Made by a program: the position numbers and the translations under genes | Assembly: GCA_026647215.1 (NCBI GenBank) | Contig: JAPKHC010000006.1 | Coordinates: forward strand, 1 to 64,000 | Origin: F1-120-MAGs118 sp013360535 | Lineage (GTDB): Bacteria; Planctomycetota; UBA1135; GCA-002686595 | Direction of reading: 5' to 3' | DNA length: 64,000 bases | The notes under the pieces: generated by a model | Databases searched by the model: none | What the model was told of the DNA's origin: nothing | Seen by the model: the letters and a program-made list of their open reading frames with translations, nothing else | Part shown: positions 57,640 to 64,000 of the stretch, one piece after another | How the letters are laid out: every line of letters begins with the position of its first letter | How positions within the stretch are numbered: the stretch's first letter is position 1

Positions 57640-59820
57640 TCAGCGCGCCCGGAAAACCCACAGGGCGTTGACACCGAGCACGCACACCGTATCGCCGCGC
57701 GCGTGGACCGAGCCGCCGGTCGTCGCCACGCCGTCCGCCGGCGCCGCGAGGGGCGCGTAGTCGACGAGGTACAGGTCCTTGGTGCGGTCGAGCACGTACA
57801 GGCCGCGGTTGGAGGCGAACAGCGCGCGGGTGGGGGACGTGAGCCCCTCGCCGCTGAACTTCTCGGCCGGTCCGAGCTCGGGCGCGAGCGCCGTCGCTCC
57901 GCTCACCGCGTCCCAACCGACCGCCGCGCGCCCGGCGCCGATGCGCGCGAGCACGACCGCCGCCTTGCCGTCGCCGCCGACGAGCACCTCGGCCTCGGAA
58001 TCGCGCCGCGGCGCCGCCCGCAGGAGTCCCGTGGCCTCCAACTCGCGCTCCGCCCGCAGCCAATACAGGTGATCGGAGTCCATCGGCGCCCACAGGATCG
58101 TGCGGCCGCTCGCGTCGAAGACCGGCGCGCCCGCCGACCAGCTGCGCCGCTGCGGATCGCGCCGCTGCACGCGGAAGCTCCACGCGAGGCGCCCGTCGAG
58201 GCGCTCGAGCATGGCGCCGAAGCCCGTGTGCGTTCCCGCGAAGACCGAGCGTTCGTCGCCGACCAGCGGAGCGGCCGCCGCCGTCGGAAGGTTGGCCGCG
58301 AAGAAGCGTCCCGCGCTGCGCTGAAGCTCCGAACCCTTGCCGAGGAACGTGCGCCAGCGCAGCGCACCGCTCCCGACGTCGAAACACGCGAGCCACGAGC
58401 GGATTTCCGCCGCCGTGCGCGCCTGCGCCTCGGCCGTCTCGTCGCCCGCGAGGCCGCCGGAGTATTCGCGCGCGAGCACGTACACCGCGCCATCCTGCAC
58501 GCTGACGCCCGGCTGGAACTCGATCGCGCCCCACTCGAGCTGCGCCGCGCTGCCCCCGACGCTCGCCAGCGGTCCCGCGACGCACGTGCCGCCTTGCCAC
58601 GCCCAGCGCAGGCGCGCCTCGGGCGGCGCGGCGCTGCCGGGAACCTCGACGAAATCGATCGCCGCGAGCACGTTGTCGTTCTCGTAGCTGCGCCGCCCGA
58701 GCGTCGTCACGACTCCGCGTCCGTCGCTCGCGGGCGCCAGCGCCCAGCCCGGCGGCTCCACCGGCCGCTCCGTCGCTCCCGGCTGCACGCCGAGCGGCTC
58801 GAACAGGCGCAAGGGCGTCGCGACGCTGATGCGCGCGGGCTTGGCGAGGTCGACCAGCACCAGCCTGTCGAGGCGCTCGGCGCCGAGCGACACGGAGCTC
58901 GGGATGTGCACGACCGCGCGATTTCCCTCGAGAAAACACAGGCCCGCGCGCAGGCCGATGCCCGGCTCGAGCGTCGGGCGCGCGTAGCGCACCGCGAGCT
59001 CGTCGAGCGCGACCAGTCCCGCTTCCTCGAGCTTCGTCGTGTTGCGCCAGAGTTCGTCCGCCCTCGCGCTCGCGCCACGTTGCGCGTCGAGCTCCGCCTG
59101 CGCGAGCGCCTTGCGCGCGTCGAGTCTTGTCGCCGTCACCCCGCACGCTTCCGCATGCCTCTGCGCGCGTTCGAGCCACTGCAGCGCGTTTGCCGGCGCC
59201 GCGCGCTCGAGCTCCGCATCCGACAGCGCGAGCGCCGCAAGCAGCGCCGCCCGGGTCAGCGGAAAGTTGCGCTCGATGTCGCGCAGCGCCGGGAGGTCGC
59301 GCGCCGCCCGCAGGCGCCGCTCTTCTCCGCGCGCGCCGGCTCCCGTGCTCCACAGCGCAAGAACCTCTGGTTTCAGCGCCCGAAGGCGCCGCTCGACGGC
59401 CTGTTCGACGCCTTCGCGGCGCCGATCGAGGCGAGGGTCTGCGGTGCCGTCGACGTCGCTCCACGGGGTCGGAACTCCCGCGGGCGTCGGGATCGGCGCG
59501 ACGCCGTCGCCCGTGCGCGAGTCGCGCAGCGCGCGCTCGAGCTCGTCGAGCGCCAACGTCCAGCGCCGCGTGTTCGCCGCGTCGAGGCGCGCCTCGCGCA
59601 GCTCGACGAACGTGCGGTCGAAGCTCGCCAGCGCCGCGCTCGCTTGCGCGTGGGTCGAGAGGAACGCGTCGTTGTCGAGCGGGCCTTCCGCGCCGCGCTG
59701 GGCCGCGAGCTCTGCCGCTTGCGCGCCCGTCGGCGTCGGCGCGGCACCTTGCGCCTCACCGCCACGCGCGGACGAGATCACGGCGAGGCCGAGCGTCGCC
59801 AGCCGGAGCGCGCGGCTCAC
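57640..59820 (-). CDS. Secreted PQQ-propeller-like protein with helical N-terminal region
   Basis: A 726-residue protein. The GTG at 59820 overlaps the FtsB-like stop (GTGA) and opens into a signal peptide (LRLATLGLAVISSARGGEAQ). Residues about 35-250 are helical and TPR-like (LDELERALRDSRTG, ALQWLERAQRHAEACG). Residues about 280-720 form a propeller-like sequence with blade ends such as WLACFDVGSGALRWRTFLG, MLERLDGRLAWSFRVQR, LYVLDRTKDLYLVDY and CVLGVNALWVFRAR. It resembles the giant protein at 46367-50812. Function unknown; being cotranscribed with a putative divisome protein is notable. Confidence 0.78.
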   Translation of the reverse strand: MSRALRLATLGLAVISSARGGEAQGAAPTPTGAQAAELAAQRGAEGPLDNDAFLSTHAQASAALASFDRTFVELREARLDAANTRRWTLALDELERALRDSRTGDGVAPIPTPAGVPTPWSDVDGTADPRLDRRREGVEQAVERRLRALKPEVLALWSTGAGARGEERRLRAARDLPALRDIERNFPLTRAALLAALALSDAELERAAPANALQWLERAQRHAEACGVTATRLDARKALAQAELDAQRGASARADELWRNTTKLEEAGLVALDELAVRYARPTLEPGIGLRAGLCFLEGNRAVVHIPSSVSLGAERLDRLVLVDLAKPARISVATPLRLFEPLGVQPGATERPVEPPGWALAPASDGRGVVTTLGRRSYENDNVLAAIDFVEVPGSAAPPEARLRWAWQGGTCVAGPLASVGGSAAQLEWGAIEFQPGVSVQDGAVYVLAREYSGGLAGDETAEAQARTAAEIRSWLACFDVGSGALRWRTFLGKGSELQRSAGRFFAANLPTAAAAPLVGDERSVFAGTHTGFGAMLERLDGRLAWSFRVQRRDPQRRSWSAGAPVFDASGRTILWAPMDSDHLYWLRAERELEATGLLRAAPRRDSEAEVLVGGDGKAAVVLARIGAGRAAVGWDAVSGATALAPELGPAEKFSGEGLTSPTRALFASNRGLYVLDRTKDLYLVDYAPLAAPADGVATTGGSVHARGDTVCVLGVNALWVFRAR

Positions 59821-60158
59821 TTGCTCTCGGGCTGGCCGCCGGAATGGCGCAGCAGGCGGCGCTCGCGCTCGAGGTAGATCGGGTCGTTCTGCGCGCGCAG
59901 GGCGGCGTCGAGCTGCGCGGCCTCGACCTGCTCCCGCTCGAGGCGCTCGTGCATGCGCCGCTCTTCGCTCTCCAGCCGACGGCTCTCGGCCAGCGCGGGC
60001 CGCAAGCCGCCGAGCGCGACTTGCGTCAGCACGATCATCGGCACCCACACGGGCGCCCAATACAAGGAACGCGTCGCGACGAACCCGCTCAGCGCACGCA
60101 CGCTCGGCCGCGGCGGCGGTGCGTCGAAGGGCAGGCTGGGTTCGGGCGTCGTCGTCAT
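59817..60158 (-). CDS. FtsB/DivIC-like septum formation protein
   Basis: A 113-residue bitopic membrane protein: a Pro-rich cytosolic N-terminus, one transmembrane helix (about 35-52, WVPMIVLTQVALGGL), a coiled coil (about 58-88) and a C-terminal DPIYLERERRLLRH, the form of the Asp-Pro-x-Tyr-x-Glu motif that ends FtsB/DivIC coils. FtsB links FtsL and FtsQ in the divisome. Adjacency to eno, as in E. coli and many bacteria, strongly supports the call. Planctomycetes often lack canonical division proteins, so a divergent role is possible. The start lies 19 bases after the enolase stop. Confidence 0.7.
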   Translation of the reverse strand: MTTTPEPSLPFDAPPPRPSVRALSGFVATRSLYWAPVWVPMIVLTQVALGGLRPALAESRRLESEERRMHERLEREQVEAAQLDAALRAQNDPIYLERERRLLRHSGGQPESK

Positions 60159-60177
60159 CGCGGTGGGGGAGCGCTCG

Positions 60178-61440
60178 CTAGGAGAGCAGCTTCGCGCCGT
60201 AGTTCTTCAGGCTCGAGAGCTCTTCCTCGATGCGCAGCAGGCGGTTGTACTTCGCGACGCGGTCGGAGCGGCACGGCGCGCCGGTCTTGATCTGGCCGCA
60301 GTTCGTCGCAACCGCGAGGTCGGCGATGGTCGTGTCCTCGGTCTCGCCCGAGCGGTGGCTCATGACGCAGCGGTAGCCGTGGCGGTGGGCGAGGGCGATC
60401 GTGTCCAAGGTCTCGGTGAGCGTGCCGATCTGGTTGACCTTGATCAAGACCGCGTTGGCAGCCTTCTTCTCGATGCCCATCTGGACGCGGCGCGTGTTGG
60501 TGACGAACAGGTCGTCGCCGACGAGCTGGACCTTGGCCCCGAGCTTCGCCGTCAGCGCCTGCCAGCCCTCCCAGTCGTCCTGGTCGAGGCCGTCCTCGAT
60601 CGAGAACACCGGGTACTTGGCGCACCAGCTCGCGTACAGCTCGACCAGCTCGATCGACGAGAGCCCGCGGCCCTCGACCTTGTACTTGCCGTCGACCAGG
60701 AACTCGGCCGAGGCCGCGTCGATCGCGATCTTGATGTCCTTGCCCGGCTTGTAGCCGGCCTTCTCGCTCGCGGCGAGGATCAGCTCGATCGCCTCCTCGT
60801 TCGACTTCAGGTCCGGCGCAAAACCACCTTCGTCGCCGACGTTGGTGTTGTAGCCCTTCTGCTTGCACACGCCGCGCAGCGCGTGGAAGACCTCGACGCC
60901 CATGCGCAGGCCCTCGGCGAAGTCCGCCGCGCCGAACGGCATGATCATGAACTCCTGCAGGTCGACGTTGTTGTCGGCGTGCTTGCCCCCGTTCAGGATG
61001 TTCATCATCGGCACGGGCACGACGTTCGCGATCGCGCCGCCGAGGTAGCGGTAGAGCGGGAGCCCCGCTTCCGCCGCCGCCGCCTTCGCCACCGCCAGCG
61101 ACACGCCCAGGATCGCGTTGGCGCCCAGCCGCGCCTTGTTCGGCGTGCCGTCGAGCTCGATCATCGTGTTGTCGAGCGCGCCCTGGTCGAAGGCCTCGAG
61201 CCCGACGAGCTCGCGCGCGAGCTCCTCGTTGACGTTCTCGACCGCCTTCTGCACGCCCTTGCCGCCATAGCGCTTGCCGCCGTCGCGCAGCTCGTGCGCC
61301 TCGTGGTGCCCGGTGCTCGCGCCCGAGGGCACGGCCGCCATTCCGGACGCGCCGGACTCCAGCACCGCCTCGACCTCGACCGTGGGGTTCCCGCGCGAAT
61401 CCAGCACCTCGCGCCCATGCAGCAGAACAATCTCGCTCAT
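60178..61440 (-). CDS. eno: Enolase (phosphopyruvate hydratase)
   Basis: A 420-residue glycolytic enzyme converting 2-phosphoglycerate to phosphoenolpyruvate. All hallmarks are present: GREVLDSRGNPTVEVE, VPSGASTGHHEA, MNILNGGKHADNNVD, the magnesium ligands in FSIEDGLDQDDW and VGDDLFVTN, the catalytic lysine Lys334 in LIKVNQIGTLTET, and SHRSGETEDT. Length is typical. The ATG at 61440 is chosen because homology begins there and TAGGAT lies 8 bases upstream; an in-frame ATG at 61509 adds non-homologous sequence. It is followed by the FtsB-like and propeller genes. Confidence 0.98.
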   Translation of the reverse strand: MSEIVLLHGREVLDSRGNPTVEVEAVLESGASGMAAVPSGASTGHHEAHELRDGGKRYGGKGVQKAVENVNEELARELVGLEAFDQGALDNTMIELDGTPNKARLGANAILGVSLAVAKAAAAEAGLPLYRYLGGAIANVVPVPMMNILNGGKHADNNVDLQEFMIMPFGAADFAEGLRMGVEVFHALRGVCKQKGYNTNVGDEGGFAPDLKSNEEAIELILAASEKAGYKPGKDIKIAIDAASAEFLVDGKYKVEGRGLSSIELVELYASWCAKYPVFSIEDGLDQDDWEGWQALTAKLGAKVQLVGDDLFVTNTRRVQMGIEKKAANAVLIKVNQIGTLTETLDTIALAHRHGYRCVMSHRSGETEDTTIADLAVATNCGQIKTGAPCRSDRVAKYNRLLRIEEELSSLKNYGAKLLS

Positions 61441-61448
61441 GGCGCCAG

Positions 61449-61454
61449 ATCCTA
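61449..61454 (-). promoter_or_regulatory. -10-like element of the eno operon
   Basis: TAGGAT on the reverse strand ends 8 bases before the eno ATG. CTGGAA 17 bases further upstream is a weak -35 candidate. The spacing predicts a leaderless or nearly leaderless eno transcript. Confidence 0.45.
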
Positions 61455-61572
61455 GAAACCCGCTCGCGTGCTTCCAGCCTCTCGCCGCACTCTTCGCCCT
61501 TTTTCCCACGCTCCTTCTCCACGCGTTCTGCGTCGCGCCCTCCGCTCCCTCGCGTCCGCCCCGGCCTGCCCG

Positions 61573-61578
61573 TATCCT
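61573..61578 (+). promoter_or_regulatory. -10-like element of pssA
   Basis: TATCCT lies 20 bases before the pssA ATG in the 158-base divergent region between eno and pssA. No clear -35 is present at normal spacing. The region otherwise is pyrimidine-rich on the forward strand and holds no gene. Confidence 0.35.
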
Positions 61579-61598
61579 CGCGCCTTCCCGAGCCCGCC

Positions 61599-62510
61599 AT
61601 GCGCCGCATCACAGCCCTCCCGAACCTGCTGACGCTCGCGAACGCGTTCTGCGGCCTGCTCGCCGTCGCCAAGGCGATCGACGCGCTCGTGCTCGCGGGC
61701 TCGCCGGACCCGGCCGTCGCCGCGCAGTTCTACGGCAAGATGGAAGCGGCCTGCCTGCTCGTCTTCCTCGGCATGGTGTTCGACGCGCTCGACGGCAAGG
61801 TCGCGCGCCTGGTCGGCGGCTCGAGCGAGTTCGGAGCCCAGCTCGACTCGTTCTCCGATGCGCTCACCTTCGGCGTCACGCCCGCGCTGCTCGCCAAGGT
61901 CCTGATCGAGCACGAGGCGCCGCTGCTCGGCTACTCCGGCCACCCGCGCCTGCACTTCATCGCCGCCGCCGCCTTCGCCCTCATGGCGATCCTGCGCCTC
62001 GCGCGTTTCAACCTCGAGACCACCACCGACGAGTCGAGCCACCAGGACTTCAAGGGCCTGCCCTCGCCCGCCGCCGCCGGAGCCGTCGTCTCGACCCTGC
62101 TCCTGTACCTGATCCTGCGCCGCCCCCAGCTCGAGCTCGACGCCATCGGCCCGACGCCCGTCGGCCAGCTCTTCCAGCTCCTGCCCGGCCTGCACGTCGA
62201 CCAGATGCCCTGGTGGATCCTGCCCCTGATCGCCTGCCTCCTGCCGCTCTACGGCGCCCTGATGGTGAGCCGCGTCCGCTACGTCCACGCCGTCTCGTTC
62301 CTCACCCGCCGTGGCTCCTTCTTCCTGCTCGTCAACCTCGTCTTCGCCGCCTTCCTCCTCTTCGCGGCCCCGATCCCGGTCCTGTTCCTCGTCTTCCAGG
62401 GCTTCGCCCTCCTCGGCCTCGTCCTCGCCCTCTTCCGCAAGTCGCGCCCCGAGCCCGACGACCCCGCCGGCCCCGAAGACGAACTCTTCGCCCACGGCGG
62501 CCGCGACTAG
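61599..62510 (+). CDS. pssA: CDP-diacylglycerol-serine O-phosphatidyltransferase
   Basis: A 303-residue integral membrane enzyme making phosphatidylserine, precursor of phosphatidylethanolamine. The CDP-alcohol phosphatidyltransferase motif is complete: Asp62, Asp65-Gly66, Ala69-Arg70, Gly79, Asp83 and Asp87 in FDALDGKVAR and FGAQLDSFSD. The N-terminal ALPNLLTLANAFCGLLAV and LRLARFN are typical of type-II PssA. About eight hydrophobic helices follow. The C-terminal tail is acidic and cytosolic. Specificity for serine rather than another alcohol is by overall similarity. It is transcribed divergently from eno and is followed 83 bases later by folK. Confidence 0.93.
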   Translation: MRRITALPNLLTLANAFCGLLAVAKAIDALVLAGSPDPAVAAQFYGKMEAACLLVFLGMVFDALDGKVARLVGGSSEFGAQLDSFSDALTFGVTPALLAKVLIEHEAPLLGYSGHPRLHFIAAAAFALMAILRLARFNLETTTDESSHQDFKGLPSPAAAGAVVSTLLLYLILRRPQLELDAIGPTPVGQLFQLLPGLHVDQMPWWILPLIACLLPLYGALMVSRVRYVHAVSFLTRRGSFFLLVNLVFAAFLLFAAPIPVLFLVFQGFALLGLVLALFRKSRPEPDDPAGPEDELFAHGGRD

Positions 62511-62593
62511 CCCCTCCCGTTCTTCCTCGGGTCTCGTCCGCCGTGCCCCCCGACCTCCCTCGCCGTCCCGCCCCGCCGATGGGGGAGAGCGCC

Positions 62594-63142
62594 GTGCCGC
62601 GCGCCCCGGACTCCGCTCCCGCTCATCCGGCGCCGCTTGGCTCCCCAGCTCCCGCCGCTCTCGCCTCCTTCGCCTCGCTCGGCCTCCCCGAGCCCACGCG
62701 CACCGTCCCGTCGAGCTTCGTCCCGCCCGGCCCCGTCCACGCCTACATCGCGCTCGGCTCCAACCTCGGCCCGCGCGACGCCAACCTGCGCTTCGCCCTC
62801 GAGTCCCTGGCCGCCACCCCCGGCGTCCGCGTCCTGCGCGTCTCCTCCTTCCACGAGACCGCCCCCGTCGGCGGCCCCCCCGGCCAAGGCCCCTACCTCA
62901 ACGCCGCCGCCCTCCTCGAGACCACCCTCTCGCCGCGCCAACTCCTCGAGCACCTCCTCGCCACCGAACTCCTCGCCGGCCGCACCCGCTCCGTCCCCAA
63001 CGCCCCCCGCACCCTCGACCTCGACCTCCTCCTCTACGCCGACCTCGCCATCTCCGAGCCCGACCTCCACGTGCCGCACCCGCGCATGTGGGGGCGAGGT
63101 TTCGTGGTGGGGCCGTTGGGGGAGCTTTTCTCACCCAACTGA
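62594..63142 (+). CDS. folK: 2-amino-4-hydroxy-6-hydroxymethyldihydropteridine pyrophosphokinase
   Basis: A 182-residue HPPK of folate synthesis, transferring pyrophosphate from ATP to 6-hydroxymethyl-dihydropterin. Core motifs are AYIALGSNLGPRDANLRFAL, SSFHETAPVGGPPGQGPYLN, and NAPRTLDLDLLLYADL with the Asp-Leu-Asp magnesium site, then VPHPRMWGRGFVVGPLGEL. A Pro/Ala-rich stretch of about 45 residues precedes the fold. The start is uncertain: GTG 62594 has GGGGGAG 6 bases upstream; ATG 62579 and GTG 62543 are in frame but lack ribosome sites. It is the last typical high-GC gene before the compositional change. Confidence 0.9.
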   Translation: MPRAPDSAPAHPAPLGSPAPAALASFASLGLPEPTRTVPSSFVPPGPVHAYIALGSNLGPRDANLRFALESLAATPGVRVLRVSSFHETAPVGGPPGQGPYLNAAALLETTLSPRQLLEHLLATELLAGRTRSVPNAPRTLDLDLLLYADLAISEPDLHVPHPRMWGRGFVVGPLGELFSPN

Positions 63143-63259
63143 CATGATCAAGTTCTCGGTGAGACGAGGACGGGACAGCGTCCAAGGAATCAGCTTGACG
63201 AATCAGACGTGTCGACTTATCCAGACGCGTGCTGGATTGGAACCGTCACGGAATCCCTC
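63143..63259. other. Compositional boundary between folK and the ATPase gene
   Basis: This 117-base gap marks a sharp fall in GC content. No direct repeat, tRNA end or integrase gene was seen in the visible part, so the mechanism of insertion is not shown. GTG 63209 is an in-frame alternative start for the downstream gene. Confidence 0.5.
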
Positions 63260-64000
63260 ATGTCAGACCTTACTTGGCACTTTCCCGTCGTCCCTCCGTT
63301 CGTCACCCAAGGGACGGATGCAACGCAGTACAACTTCGCTAGGGAAGAGCGAGGTGCCACCGCAATTCTGGTTCGGGAGGTTCTGCAGAACGCCCTCGAT
63401 GCCCGAGATGACTCCAACGACGCAGGTGTCGAAGTCCGCATTGCCTTGGCGAAGCCCAAGAAGGAACCGGTAGAAGCTCTCAAGCTACTGAGCGCTCTCT
63501 TCTCGGACGAGTTTGTACGGCACCTATCCGCCGCGACGGGGTACGACGTATCCCGCAGTGAACTCGTCGAGAAGCCTGCACTTGTGATCGAGGACTTTGG
63601 CACTTCCGGTCTGTTGGGATCCTATGAAGATAGTGATTTGGACGGGCACCGCGAGAATTGGAACGCATTCTGGCTCAGAGAAGGCGAAGGAGCCAAACGA
63701 GGCGGCAGCAACGGAGGCGCAGGCCAAGGTAAGGTTTCTCTTTACAAAGCTGGGCTAAGTCGCATCGTCCTTGCCCTCACCGTACGCAGTCTGGACAAGA
63801 AGTCCTTGGTAATGGCGAAGGCCAATTTTCTTCGCGACTACCGAATAGCTGGTTCGAAGAAGCATGCGCGGTCTGCGTTTCTGACTACAAGCCGCGATTC
63901 TCCCCGTCCGTCGCTGAATGATGGTGTCGCAGTTGGCGTCAGGAGCTGTTTCTCGCTTTCCCGGCTGCCGGAGCAGCCAGGCCTTAGTGTTGTCATCCCA
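63260..64000 (+). CDS. GHKL ATPase of prokaryotic MORC/defence type, 3'-truncated by window edge
   Basis: At least 247 residues, open to the window edge. The Bergerat (GHKL) fold is shown by the N-box REVLQNALDARDD with Glu40, Asn44 and Asp47, the G1 box IEDFGTSG with Asp112 and Gly114, and the glycine-rich ATP lid GGAGQGKVSL (152-161, Gly-x-Gly-x-Gly-Lys). Later VLALTVRS and a final PGLSVVIP match, from memory, ATPases encoded beside Z1-type helicases and nucleases in restriction-like islands; MutL and Hsp90 are more distant alternatives. GC is about 50-62% in counted lines and codons such as CTA, AGA and TTT appear, unlike the rest of the window, so horizontal transfer is likely. The ATG at 63260 has only a weak GGAA upstream. 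Partner genes would lie beyond the edge. Confidence 0.78.
   Translation, partial: MSDLTWHFPVVPPFVTQGTDATQYNFAREERGATAILVREVLQNALDARDDSNDAGVEVRIALAKPKKEPVEALKLLSALFSDEFVRHLSAATGYDVSRSELVEKPALVIEDFGTSGLLGSYEDSDLDGHRENWNAFWLREGEGAKRGGSNGGAGQGKVSLYKAGLSRIVLALTVRSLDKKSLVMAKANFLRDYRIAGSKKHARSAFLTTSRDSPRPSLNDGVAVGVRSCFSLSRLPEQPGLSVVIP

Noticed and set aside
61274..62578. Upstream extension of the folK frame through pssA
   Set aside because: It overlaps the intact pssA gene and reads as Pro/Arg-rich sequence; HPPK homology begins near 62740.
63143..63259. Attachment site or integrase at the low-GC boundary
   Set aside because: No tRNA end, direct repeat or recombinase is visible; the other boundary lies outside the window.

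Overview
The window is very GC-rich, roughly 70-77% in the lines I counted by hand. It carries gene families typical of Planctomycetota: several secreted proteins with the squalene-cyclase-type alpha/alpha toroid fold, huge PQQ-propeller/TPR proteins, a MoxR-DUF58-BatA cassette, PhoX, DUF3293 and HEAT-repeat fusions. I infer a planctomycete chromosome; no rRNA or other marker fixes the lineage. Coding density is very high. No gene-free stretch exceeds 300 bases, the longest being about 246. I found no tRNA, rRNA, CRISPR array or insertion sequence.

Left part (1-8.2 kb): the first bases of a reverse-strand gene cut by the edge, a large lipoprotein, a calcineurin-type phosphoesterase with a LamG domain, a DUF3293 protein, a small unknown protein and a Tat-type PhoX lipoprotein. 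From 8.2 to 20.5 kb nine forward genes are joined by overlaps or gaps of at most 8 bases: a toroid protein, a molybdopterin oxidoreductase, a HEAT/amidotransferase-like fusion, a complete YtfQ-YtfR-YtfT-YjfF furanose importer, a GH127 beta-L-arabinofuranosidase between the importer genes, and a DUF72 protein. This reads as a scavenging operon for arabinofuranose-type sugars.

Middle (20.5-38 kb): a HEAT mini-protein with a tandem nitroreductase, DUF3501, a GntR/ABC/ABC-2 transporter operon, then the reverse-strand translation operon nusA-infB-rbfA without rimP at its head. Divergent to nusA lie a receiver-less sigma-54 activator, a TPR protein and rlmI, followed by thiS-thiG-CPBP protease-gamma carbonic anhydrase.

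Right part (38-64 kb): ten reverse-strand genes form one 19-kb envelope operon: MoxR, DUF58, BatA-vWA, a second vWA protein, a 1481-residue propeller/TPR protein, a toroid protein, a DUF4175-like membrane protein, a 971-residue coiled-coil protein, a Gln/Pro-rich protein and another toroid protein. Upstream of it are eno, an FtsB/DivIC-like protein and another propeller protein, then divergent pssA and folK. Just after folK the GC content falls to roughly 50-62%, and a GHKL ATPase of prokaryotic MORC/defence type begins and runs off the right edge.

A recurring regulatory theme is a TAnnnT hexamer 7-9 bases upstream of the start codon of six genes, three of which show little or no Shine-Dalgarno support. 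This implies leaderless or nearly leaderless transcripts. Internal operon genes instead use GTGA/ATGA overlaps and good Shine-Dalgarno sites.
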